From JBDTVS01 sp040007095 (GTDB lineage: Bacteria > Acidobacteriota > Vicinamibacteria > Vicinamibacterales > CAVVIG01): a stretch of DNA of 18,520 bases. Location of the stretch: assembly GCA_040007095.1 (NCBI GenBank), contig JBDTVS010000236.1:1-18520 (forward strand). Direction: 5' to 3'. Both the position numbers and the translations under genes were made by a program. The notes under the pieces were generated by a model, which was given only the letters and a program-made list of their open reading frames with translations, had not been told where the DNA came from and searched no databases. Positions 1 through 7,277 of this stretch are shown here, in pieces (the stretch's first letter is position 1; each line of letters opens with the position of its first letter).

Positions 1-538
1 CGACCGACTCGTCCGGCTGCCAGTCGGCAATCGCGAACGTGTTGGCGACGATGCGCGTCCCCGGCTTCATGGCGAGGAAGGTTGGCCGCAGCCGCAGGTT
101 CATCGACGGCAGCAGGAAGGTCGTGACCACGGTGGCGTCCGAGAAGTCGCTCTTGAAGATATCGGCGCGAACGAACCGCGTGAGCTGACTGACGCCGGCC
201 TCTGCTGCCTTGCGCTTCGAAAACTCGACCAGGCCGCGGTCGTACTCGATCCCGCGCGCGCGGGCGCCACGCCGCGCGGCCGCGATCACCAGGACGCCGT
301 CGCCGGAACCGAGGTCGACCAGCCGATCCTTAGGCGTGAGCCCCGCCAGATCAAGCATCTTCTCGACGAGCGCCGGCGGAGTCGGCACCCACTGAACGTC
401 CTTGCCCGGCTGGTTCAGCCGCGGCGCGTCGACTTGACCGCCCTCCTGCCGTGCGCCAGCGGAACTGGCGGTGACGCAGACGAAGACGATGAGGAATGCG
501 ATCGCCGTCGCGACTGACAACTCTCGTTTGATGCTCAT
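1..538 (-). CDS. Exported class I SAM-dependent methyltransferase, C-terminus cut by window edge
   Basis: The reverse strand reads open from ATG at 538 to the window edge, giving about 179 residues of an incomplete protein. Residues 1-29 look like a Sec signal peptide: a KR-containing start, a hydrophobic stretch, then an SAGA cleavage-like site. The SAM-binding motif I of Rossmann methyltransferases follows as DLGSGDG at residues 75-81, with an acidic GIEYD motif about 20 residues later, so the class is fairly safe. The N-terminal signal is odd because SAM is normally cytosolic; the region could instead be a membrane anchor. Two upstream in-frame ATGs (559 and 562) are possible starts, and no clear Shine-Dalgarno sequence precedes any of them. 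The substrate cannot be told. The gene is divergent from the DUF2934-like gene at 761. Confidence 0.85.
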   Translation of the reverse strand, partial: MSIKRELSVATAIAFLIVFVCVTASSAGARQEGGQVDAPRLNQPGKDVQWVPTPPALVEKMLDLAGLTPKDRLVDLGSGDGVLVIAAARRGARARGIEYDRGLVEFSKRKAAEAGVSQLTRFVRADIFKSDFSDATVVTTFLLPSMNLRLRPTFLAMKPGTRIVANTFAIADWQPDESV

Positions 539-760
539 TGGCGGAGGTGTAAGCCTCATCATAACCGGTCGACATGCCCTTCGTTCGGTGAGGCGCTGGC
601 CATGAAGGTCTGCCGGTTGGCCACCAGCCCGCCCTGAGCGGTCGGGATGATACCCTTGCGATTCGCCGCGTTGCAGCGTGGCGGCTGGGCACCTCGCCGT
701 CTCGTCGCCTTCGACCGCGCAGGCGAGAACACGGGGCGCATTCCGATTGGAGAAGCGAGC

Positions 761-1117
761 ATGCATCCGAATGAACAGGTGACCGTCGGCACGTTCCGAA
801 TCACGACCGACAACTTTCTCCTTCAGCCGGCGGGTCCCGGCGCCTTCATCGATGTGAGTCCTGAACCGCGTCTCGCCCTGGAGATGGATCAGAGGCTTGA
901 TGGTCAGTTCGTCTCAATCCTCGGACACATGGGAGAACGTCGCCGATCGCCCGCTGACAACGTGCCTTCACTCATCGCCACGAAGATCGTGTTGCAGAAG
1001 GACATCGAGCGGCGTGCCTTTGAGATTTTCCGCTCGGACGCCGGTGAGTCTGCGTTGTCCAATTGGCTTCGTGCCGAAGCGGAACTGCTGGGCATGTCGA
1101 CAACGGCAACGTCGTAA
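761..1117 (+). CDS. Small protein with a C-terminal DUF2934-like segment
   Basis: This encodes 118 residues. The ATG at 761 is chosen over the longer reading from 647 because a GGAGAAG ribosome-binding site ends about 5 nt upstream and the extra residues look non-coding. The C-terminal part, about residues 81-110, runs IERRAFEIF, a short variable loop, then NWLRAEAELLG. This matches the DUF2934 pattern of an [A/R]xxxYE-type helix followed by a WLxAExEL helix. Residues 1-75 resemble nothing I know. There is no signal peptide or membrane segment, so the protein is probably cytosolic. DUF2934 has no established function. It stands alone, with divergent methyltransferase DNA to its left and a gene-poor stretch to its right. 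Confidence 0.7.
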   Translation: MHPNEQVTVGTFRITTDNFLLQPAGPGAFIDVSPEPRLALEMDQRLDGQFVSILGHMGERRRSPADNVPSLIATKIVLQKDIERRAFEIFRSDAGESALSNWLRAEAELLGMSTTATS

Positions 1118-1685
1118 AGGCGCTGTCGGCGTCATCGCGGGCGAATTCCCTGGGGGTTGGCAGCGGCGGGTAGCGGGCTCTTTTGAAACAATCCGCGTCC
1201 CCGAGCTGCTCTCGGATGCTGCTGGGTAGCGGGCAAATGGATGACGTGACGCTGGTGAGTACTGGCACGACCGGCGTCCAATTCTGGCGAGCGGCGAAGA
1301 CCGGCGGTGATTCTTCTTTTCGTTCAACCTGCTGAACAAAGTAGCCGCTACGATGACTTTTTGACGGGAGTGCTGCCAGCTCTTCCGACCTTTGCACCGC
1401 ATTACCGGGGTCCTGCCGGCTCAAGTATCGGGACCGGCCTTTGCTCTCTCCTCGCACACTTCAGCCTCTCCGCCCTCAAAAACCAAACCTCGCCTTCGCA
1501 GCCGGGTCGTGGCTGTAGGGCGATGGGCAGTCAGAGGTGATCCCTGGTCCTGAACCAATTCGCTTCGTTCGCACCCGTCGATGCCGACACCACCGTGGAC
1601 CGTTTCTCCCTGGCTCGACCTTCCCCGTTCTTGCGCGCCCAACGTGCTGCGCTCCCACATGGGTGGACGACCTGAGTATCAACGC
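1118..1685. other. Gene-poor stretch before the PvcA-like gene
   Basis: No convincing gene is seen here. Reading frames exist on both strands but their translations are rich in Arg, Ser and Pro and show no motif. A small imperfect hairpin lies at about 1317-1340 (GTTCA at 1322-1326 pairing with TGAAC at 1333-1337). The promoter of the PvcA-like/glycosyltransferase pair should lie here, but no clear -35/-10 pair was recognised. The part from 1581 to 1685 could belong to the next gene if it starts at an earlier ATG (1581 or 1659). Confidence 0.4.
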
Positions 1686-2891
1686 ATGCAAATAGCGTCG
1701 GCCATCGTTCATCCGACCGTTCGATGTTCCTATGTCGAAGACATCGGCAGCACGCTGCCCGCGATCTACGACGGCATCGAGAGCTTTTTCGGTGGGTTGT
1801 TGCGATACGATCCGCGACCTGCTCCCGATTGGATCATCCCGTCGACGCCCGCCGCTGTCGCGTGCATGGCTCGAACCGTTGCCCAGGCGATGCTGACGGC
1901 CGCCCGCCCGCTCGGCGCTCCTGGGACCGTCGACATCAACAGGTCCGTCATCGAGGACCGGGTCGAGGAGTGCATTCGCCGATCCATTCCGATACCTGCC
2001 CAGATGCTGTGGTCGCCGAAGAAACATTGGGTGGTCGGCGCCGACAGCGATGTGGACCTCGCCGAGCTCACGGCTTTCGGCACGCTCCTCGTCGTTCACA
2101 AAAGCGTGCGCAGCATCTATCGTCCCGGACTCACCTTCGTGCTCCATCTGGAAGATCTCGAGTTCGAATTCATGGAGGGAGCCGGGACCGGGCTCAAAGA
2201 GTCGAGGGACCGTTACATCGCCGGGCTTCGGAAGATGATTCGGGTTCTCGACCTTGACGATGTCTTCACGGCGGTCAGAATCAGTGAGAAAGCAGCGGAC
2301 GAAGCGGCACTGCACGGATGGTTTTCCCAGATGGGGGAGAACTATCGTGCGCTCGAAACCTACTGGTACGAATCCGAAACGCGCGGCATGGCCGCGCGCG
2401 AGACCTATCCGAGCTTCATGGCGCTCCGGCGTCTGGGCTGGCATGGCTCAATTCCTGAAGAGATGCGGAATCACTATCTGCGGCGTCTGACGGCTGTCCG
2501 CGAACGGCCCCACGCCGACAAAGTACGGATGATCCTGAGAAATTTTGCCGGCATCCTGCTGCACCATCAGAAGAACCTGCTGGACACGGGCAGTGACGTC
2601 GAACCCATCAAGTTCTCGTTCATCCCGCCGGCGCCTGGAGCGCCCGCGCAGTTGACGAGAGGCCGGATCGATCTGAGGTTCGTCGCCAGAAATATCTGCA
2701 GTCGTGTCGGTGCTGCCGGGCCGTGGTCGACAAAGGGATATTTTCGACCGCGCGACGGGAGGATCATGCCGGCGTTTGCGAGTTGGCATGGCCCGATGGA
2801 CCCTGGCTCCAGATTCGTTCAGGGACAGCTGACGCTGACCCGACACGATCAGGACGTGAACGTGCGGGCCGATGTCCTGCTTGGCGCATGA
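1686..2891 (+). CDS. Unidentified enzyme-like protein, distant resemblance to PvcA/Dit1 isonitrile synthases
   Basis: This encodes about 401 residues from ATG 1686. Earlier in-frame ATGs at 1659 and 1581 are possible, and none has a clear Shine-Dalgarno site. I do not recognise the family with certainty. By eye, the order of features follows the PvcA/Dit1 family: a PxQxLxxPxK-like segment (about residues 102-111), VDLAEL (123-128), IYRPG (144-148) followed by a beta strand and an acidic LED, an RYIAGLRKMI-like helix, and near the C-terminus a PW (346-347) with a DGR (357-359). In that family PvcA converts tyrosine and ribulose-5-phosphate to an isonitrile; nothing here proves the activity. 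There is no signal peptide. The stop codon overlaps the next gene's start as ATGA, so it is probably co-translated with the glycosyltransferase, hinting at a glycosylated product or a surface glycan. Confidence 0.65.
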   Translation: MQIASAIVHPTVRCSYVEDIGSTLPAIYDGIESFFGGLLRYDPRPAPDWIIPSTPAAVACMARTVAQAMLTAARPLGAPGTVDINRSVIEDRVEECIRRSIPIPAQMLWSPKKHWVVGADSDVDLAELTAFGTLLVVHKSVRSIYRPGLTFVLHLEDLEFEFMEGAGTGLKESRDRYIAGLRKMIRVLDLDDVFTAVRISEKAADEAALHGWFSQMGENYRALETYWYESETRGMAARETYPSFMALRRLGWHGSIPEEMRNHYLRRLTAVRERPHADKVRMILRNFAGILLHHQKNLLDTGSDVEPIKFSFIPPAPGAPAQLTRGRIDLRFVARNICSRVGAAGPWSTKGYFRPRDGRIMPAFASWHGPMDPGSRFVQGQLTLTRHDQDVNVRADVLLGA

Positions 2892-4087
2892 GCTCGTTCA
2901 CGATCAACCTCTTCACCTACGGCGATTCACTGGACGTCAATACCTGGTCCAATATTCCCTACTATTTCCGGAGAGGCTTGCTGGCGCGCGGTGTGCGCGT
3001 GAATCCGATCAACATCGCGCCGCCAGACAGCGTGCTGTTGCGGCAGTTCTCCCGCGTGTGGAACCTTCGGCAGCGCGTGGCGTCCGGTCTGGGAGTGAGC
3101 CTTCCATCCGATGTCTTTCGAACGAAGGTCAACTACCGCTTGACGAACCACCAGATTGCGGCTGCCGCAGGCCGACACGGCGACGCCGACCTCAATCTGT
3201 TCCTGACCTTCAGTTTTTCCTCGTATACCCATTCGACCATCCCCGTCGTGCATTACTGCGACCGGACCTACGAGCACCATCTGGAAGACCGGGGGCAGAT
3301 CCCGACCAGGTGGGATCGCGGGTTCATCCAGATCGAGCGCAACATCATCGAGAACGCCAGGCTGGTTTTGACCACCAGTGAGGTATGCCGCGATTTCATC
3401 AGAACACGGTATACGGCACAGCGGGTGGTGTATCTCAGGGCTGGACTCAACGTGGAAGCGGATGAGATGGATCCGGACACGCTGGTCACGCAAAAGGAGG
3501 AGAGCAGGGACATCCTGTTCATCGGCCGCGGCGCGTACAAGCGCGGAGTGGATATCCTGATCACCGCGTTCACGATGTTCAACCAGCGACACGGAGGACA
3601 GTTCGCCCTGCATATCGTCGGGATTCGACCGCAGGAGCTGGCGCAAGATCTGCGGACACCAAGGCCAGACATCCATTTCCATGGTTATCTGGATCGAAAT
3701 ATCGCCGCAGAGCGTGACCTCTACAACCAGCTGCTCCGGGCGGCGCGGTTATTTGTATTTCCCATGAGACCGGGGCCTGTCGCCGGCGTCCTTCGTGAAG
3801 CCCAGTTGAATTGCACGCCCGTCGTCATCAGCAGCGTGCCGGGCACTGCGGAGCGCGTCACGCACGACGTCAACGGCGTGCTCGTCGAGAGCCTCGAGCC
3901 GGAAGACTTCGCTCGACACATGGACGCGCTCGTCAACGACAGACCACGGTGGCGGCGTCTGGCGTATGGCGCTCACGCGTTCGTGAAGGATTGGACGTGG
4001 TCGACGACGGCGGCGAACTTTCTCGACGTCGCGAGGTCCAGCGGGCTGATGCGGGACAGCAGTGCAGCTTCGCCTCAAACCGACTAG
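2888..4087 (+). CDS. GT-B fold glycosyltransferase (GT4-type)
   Basis: This encodes 399 residues. The ATG at 2888 is used because it overlaps the previous stop codon as ATGA, typical of translational coupling; the longer open frame upstream lies inside the neighbouring gene. The C-terminal half has the GT4 layout: FIGRGAYKRGVDIL, whose Lys at 218 sits where the phosphate-contacting Arg/Lys lies, then an HFHGYL strand, then a FVFP strand followed by a segment with Glu304 corresponding to the EX7E region, and a PGTAERV loop. The N-terminal half resembles an acceptor-binding Rossmann domain, with WSNIPYYFRRGL near the start. It probably transfers an activated sugar in the cytoplasm; donor and acceptor are unknown. 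The TAG stop falls inside a short sequence repeated near the window end, so the C-terminus may have been altered by insertion. Confidence 0.88.
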   Translation: MSSFTINLFTYGDSLDVNTWSNIPYYFRRGLLARGVRVNPINIAPPDSVLLRQFSRVWNLRQRVASGLGVSLPSDVFRTKVNYRLTNHQIAAAAGRHGDADLNLFLTFSFSSYTHSTIPVVHYCDRTYEHHLEDRGQIPTRWDRGFIQIERNIIENARLVLTTSEVCRDFIRTRYTAQRVVYLRAGLNVEADEMDPDTLVTQKEESRDILFIGRGAYKRGVDILITAFTMFNQRHGGQFALHIVGIRPQELAQDLRTPRPDIHFHGYLDRNIAAERDLYNQLLRAARLFVFPMRPGPVAGVLREAQLNCTPVVISSVPGTAERVTHDVNGVLVESLEPEDFARHMDALVNDRPRWRRLAYGAHAFVKDWTWSTTAANFLDVARSSGLMRDSSAASPQTD

Positions 4088-4098
4088 TGTCCTGTCCC
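4084..4098. repeat. Short repeat CTAGTGTCCTGTCCC, copy 1
   Basis: This 15-base string matches 18466-18480 at 13 of 15 positions. It supplies the stop codon of the glycosyltransferase gene. Strings of this kind (TAGTGTCCTGTCTC and similar) resemble the termini of some insertion elements, recalled from general experience rather than from a search. Only two copies are visible here. Confidence 0.35.
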
Positions 4099-4149
4099 CG
4101 CTGAAGAAGGACCAGATCGCGGTGGTGGGCGGCGAGTCTTCACCTTTGG

Positions 4150-4177
4150 CACGTCGCAGGCGACGATGTGCGACGTG
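4150..4177. terminator. Inverted repeat between convergent genes, possible bidirectional terminator
   Basis: CACGTCGC at 4150-4157 and GCGACGTG at 4170-4177 form a perfect 8-bp stem with a 12-nt loop. It lies between the ends of the glycosyltransferase (4087, plus) and the membrane glycosyltransferase (4204, minus), where a shared terminator is expected. There is no T-run on either side, so intrinsic termination is uncertain. Confidence 0.35.
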
Positions 4178-4203
4178 AGTCGTCAGCCAGTCAGGCGCAG
4201 GCG

Positions 4204-6093
4204 TCAGAAGCGTTCGCGAACCTCATACTGATCCACCCGCTCCAAGATTGCGAACGCGCCCTCGCGCTCGCCCGCGGGGCTGAGGCGATTGTTTGCATGA
4301 CTGTCGACTGTCGGAAGACGAGCGACTTGCACGACGCGATAGTCGTCGCCCGGTCGAAAACCCTCCGCGCATCGATCCAGATTGGTGATGCCATGACGAT
4401 ACTTGAGCAGCACATCGAGATCGGCGCCCACCTTGTAGAGGGAATCGATCCGGTTGGCATCGGCCATGAACCGCCAGAAATCGACTTGATACCCAATGGA
4501 CACCTCGGGCGGCTGTCCCTTCGCCTGCATTCGTTGCGCGATGACGTCCGCGACTCCTATCTCTGGCGCGCCGCGGCCCGTGAAGCCCTCGTGACGCCAC
4601 GAGTTGACACGCGAGAGCAACACGACGTTCGACATGACGATCACACAGACCGCCGCTGAGGCGAGCCATCCGGCCAACCGCGGGAGCCTGAATTGTCGCG
4701 GCACGTATGCCACGGCGGCACCCAACGCGATGACCTGAAGCGGCCAGAGCTGCAAGAAGCGGCGCTCCTGGCTCGCCACAAGCAACAGGCACACCCAGGG
4801 CACCACCAGACATGTGCCGAACACCTTCGCCTGCCATGACGGTTGCGTCAGCATACGCCTGGCGTAGATCCATCCAGCCGAGGCAGCATGCCTGAGGAGT
4901 GCAATCAGCAGTGCAAGGAGCAGCACACCGATCTGAGCGGCTCGAATCGTGCCGATCGATGAGCCCGCAAGCACGCCGTCGGCGGAGATCCAACGCGCCA
5001 GGGTGAATTCATTGAGCGCCACTCCAAGAATTGCCAGGGAGACCGCCAGCCATTTGAGCCACTCGCGGCTGAGCGCTTCATGCTGGCGCTCTGGATCGAC
5101 ACCACGCTTGCGGGTGCCGATGAGCGACGCGCCTATGCCAAGACAGGTGAGCAGAAACAGCCCGAACCGCGCCCCCGGGGCGCGGGACTGGGTGAAGTTC
5201 ACCGACCAGAACTGCGACACCACCGCGACCCGCCCGGACACCCATTGCCGTGGTGACCAGGCGGACCGCGCCGCGGCCTCGAATGCGCGCTCTCTTGCCG
5301 CGTCCTCCAGCCAGCGCGCAGGCACTCTCGAAGGATCGCACCAGGAATCGGGAAAGTCCGTCGGTCGCATTGATTCGCGAAGAACCTGCGATCGAAGATC
5401 CATGAAGTGCCGGTCCCGTTCGAATCTCAGGTGGGGGTACCAGAGTATGGTTGCCGCCGCGGCGACCACGAGCAGCGGTACCAGCCGCACAGCCGGGCGC
5501 CATGCGAACCAGACGACAGGGACGACGAGAATGGCAGGGGCCAACTCCAGGTGGACGTTCATGCCTGCCGCCCACGTCAGGGTCGCCGCAGCGAGCCATC
5601 GCCCCTCGTTGTCGTCCACCCACCGCACGACGAAATAGACCACCCAGACCAGGAAGAACTGGATCGGATACCTCTGGAACAACGTACTGCCCGCGGTCAG
5701 GCCGAGCTCGGAGAAGCCATAAAGGAGTGCCGCGACGAGCGCAGAGTCTCTGCCAAAGCAGCGGCGTGCCAGGAAGAAGATGCCGAGAAACGTGCCGACA
5801 TACAAACTCAGGCTTCCGACGCATTCAAACAGGCGGGGATCCCGAAAGATCAGCAATCCTGGCAGCATCAGCCACATCGCGCCCGGAGGTGTGAACCCTC
5901 CGAAGCTATTGATCGACCCCTTTTCGGGCAGGCGATGATGATCGATGAATTCCTGAGCCGCATCGATCGTGGTGAGGACACCGAAATTGGGGATACGCGA
6001 CTGCCATCCCTGAAGTATCAACACTACACCGACGGCCGCGAGAAGTAGAGCAAGCCCGGTCCCGTCACCAATGCCGATCGCCCTCCGGGCCAT
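4204..6093 (-). CDS. Polytopic membrane glycosyltransferase, GT-C superfamily (PMT/ArnT-like)
   Basis: This encodes about 629 residues from ATG 6093; a GTG start at 6156 would add 21 residues. A weak GGGAG lies about 12 nt before the ATG. The first hydrophobic helix (near residues 11-27) is followed by a loop with an acidic IDAAQEF segment and then FGGFTPPGAMWLML, a layout typical of GT-C enzymes, where an acidic residue in the first periplasmic loop is catalytic. About ten to twelve membrane segments follow, then a soluble tail of about 130 residues. Known members use polyprenyl-phosphate sugars and glycosylate lipids or proteins at the outer face of the inner membrane. It converges on the GT4/PvcA-like pair and may act in the same surface-glycan pathway, though it is transcribed separately. 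The exact substrate cannot be inferred. Confidence 0.85.
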   Translation of the reverse strand: MARRAIGIGDGTGLALLLAAVGVVLILQGWQSRIPNFGVLTTIDAAQEFIDHHRLPEKGSINSFGGFTPPGAMWLMLPGLLIFRDPRLFECVGSLSLYVGTFLGIFFLARRCFGRDSALVAALLYGFSELGLTAGSTLFQRYPIQFFLVWVVYFVVRWVDDNEGRWLAAATLTWAAGMNVHLELAPAILVVPVVWFAWRPAVRLVPLLVVAAAATILWYPHLRFERDRHFMDLRSQVLRESMRPTDFPDSWCDPSRVPARWLEDAARERAFEAAARSAWSPRQWVSGRVAVVSQFWSVNFTQSRAPGARFGLFLLTCLGIGASLIGTRKRGVDPERQHEALSREWLKWLAVSLAILGVALNEFTLARWISADGVLAGSSIGTIRAAQIGVLLLALLIALLRHAASAGWIYARRMLTQPSWQAKVFGTCLVVPWVCLLLVASQERRFLQLWPLQVIALGAAVAYVPRQFRLPRLAGWLASAAVCVIVMSNVVLLSRVNSWRHEGFTGRGAPEIGVADVIAQRMQAKGQPPEVSIGYQVDFWRFMADANRIDSLYKVGADLDVLLKYRHGITNLDRCAEGFRPGDDYRVVQVARLPTVDSHANNRLSPAGEREGAFAILERVDQYEVRERF

Positions 6094-6156
6094 GATCCGG
6101 AATGGCTCCCTGGCAGGCTGACGAAGAACGACAGGCGACACTATTCTGATCTCCAC

Positions 6157-6761
6157 GAGACGACGGGACGCATCAGAGGGTTATTCCATTCAACCGATCG
6201 GCCGTGTTCGGACGATCCCGGCCGACCCGGCGCACATTGGCCCCATGCCGCGCGACGAGGTAGGAAAGAGCCCAGCAAACGCGCGACGGCAGGCGAGCCT
6301 CCGAGCGTTGATCCAGGATCTCTATTGTGTTGTCCGTTCCGATGCGCAACTTATAGCATGGCGAGCCCTCGCGCTGATCGGTATCTCTAACGAGCTATCC
6401 TGAATGTGTGAACTCATGGAGGAGCACGGCGGAATGAAGCTGCCTCTGCGTAGTCTTCAGATAGTTGGCGGCCGGCGTTTTGATTCCAGGTGTGCTCCCG
6501 ACGCACGCCTGGAGCGGCGTCAGGCGTGGGGTGTTCACAACCGCACAGACGCAGGCAGTCTCTTCCATCATGCTGGGTCCGTGCAGGAGTCGTGTAGGCC
6601 AGGAACGATGACGCGATCGCGGGATTTTCCGCTTCAGTTGCGGGAATTCCTCCAATCGCAGCTCAGGCAGCCATTCGAAGCACTCAATCCCGCCCGTGCC
6701 AAGACTTCTGTTCGGACCTCCCTTGGCTTCGTTCTTGCCATCGTGATATAGCCAGAGTCAC
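6157..6761. other. Gene-poor region between divergent genes, upstream of the metal-efflux operon
   Basis: There is no confident gene. A 52-codon frame at 6245-6403 (plus) has a basic start and a hydrophobic middle but no ribosome-binding site; see findings. Overlapping frames at 6404-6751 (plus) and 6395-6655 (minus) show no motif. A perfect hairpin lies at 6504-6528 (CACGCCTG, 9-nt loop, CAGGCGTG). The region must hold the promoter of the membrane glycosyltransferase on the minus strand and that of the efflux operon on the plus strand. No MerR- or CusR-type operator was recognised. Confidence 0.4.
6723..6752 (+). promoter_or_regulatory. Candidate promoter of the metal-efflux operon (weak)
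   Basis: TTGGCT at 6723-6728 and TATAGC at 6747-6752 lie 18 bp apart, and TGA directly before the second element resembles an extended -10. The -10 is only 9 bases ahead of the ATG at 6762, which itself lacks a Shine-Dalgarno sequence, so transcription from here would give an almost leaderless message. This is a consensus match by eye only. Confidence 0.25.
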
Positions 6762-7121
6762 ATGTTTCGAGCCGCGGCACTCTCGATCGCTCTGACACTG
6801 TCGGTTGGGCAGAACGCCGCGTTGCTGTGCCGCACATGGTGTCAGGCGCACGCGGCCGCCACCAGCGAGTGCCACCATGAGGACTCATCCACCGCTCAGA
6901 GAGTAGCCAGCGACGAAGGGTGCGACCGGCCCTCGCTGAACGCCCTCGTGTTCGTGCGGGAAGACGTGCGGCCCGGCGCCGCGGTTGGCGACGCCGATTA
7001 CGCGGTCTCCGTCCCGCGCCATCATCTCGCCCATTCGCAGATCGACGCACGCCCTGGCCAGGAGCCCGGGCGTGAGTGGTCGCGCGAACACCGACCTCTC
7101 CCCACGGCTCTCCGCATCTAA
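6762..7121 (+). CDS. Small exported Cys/His-rich protein, putative metal-binding partner of the efflux pump
   Basis: This encodes 119 residues. An N-terminal hydrophobic segment (residues 3-21) indicates export. Just after it comes CRTWC (23-27), then SECHHED (35-41) and a further Cys at 54; a His-rich PRHHLAHS segment follows at about residue 85. A short exported protein with a CxxWC pair and a CHH motif ahead of RND genes is a recurring arrangement in Acidobacteriota, as far as I recall, but has no named function. Clustered Cys and His in a periplasmic protein suggest binding of Cu, Ag or Zn, or disulfide chemistry; this is inference. It precedes the pump gene by 156 bp in the same direction. 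The start at 6762 has no ribosome-binding site. Confidence 0.7.
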   Translation: MFRAAALSIALTLSVGQNAALLCRTWCQAHAAATSECHHEDSSTAQRVASDEGCDRPSLNALVFVREDVRPGAAVGDADYAVSVPRHHLAHSQIDARPGQEPGREWSREHRPLPTALRI

Positions 7122-7122
7122 C

Positions 7123-7169
7123 CCTCCGACTCGCAGCCGGTCTGACAGAACACGTGTCAGCCTCCGACT
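7123..7169. repeat. Inverted repeat framed by a 9-bp direct repeat
   Basis: CCTCCGACT occurs at 7123-7131 and again at 7161-7169. Between them CTGACA (7142-7147) and TGTCAG (7155-7160) form a perfect 6-bp inverted repeat with a 7-base spacer. The structure lies just after the small Cys/His-rich gene and about 110 bp before the pump gene, so it could be an operator, an attenuator or chance. Confidence 0.3.
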
Positions 7170-7277
7170 GCTCCAGCTACCACCCAAATCGCACGCGACT
7201 GCGTCACGGCGGGCGCGTGCCCAAGAAGGTTCGGATCATAACCGCGTGTCGCGCGCGGCCGAGTGGGTTGAACGGCG

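Noticed and set aside
1421..1660. Minus-strand sequence suggestive of a group II intron or reverse-transcriptase leader
   Set aside because: The product shows no reverse-transcriptase motif and no domain V-like structure was found, so the impression could not be supported.
1476..2444. 322-codon open frame on the minus strand
   Set aside because: Mostly antisense to the PvcA-like gene; low-complexity Arg/Gly/Asp composition typical of a GC-rich shadow frame.
6504..6528. Perfect 8-bp hairpin as terminator or operator
   Set aside because: No T-run and no gene ending nearby; noted only within the gene-poor region.
6404..6751. 115-codon plus-strand frame ahead of the efflux operon
   Set aside because: No ribosome-binding site fits, no signal peptide or motif is present, and composition changes along its length. 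It is left in the gene-poor region.
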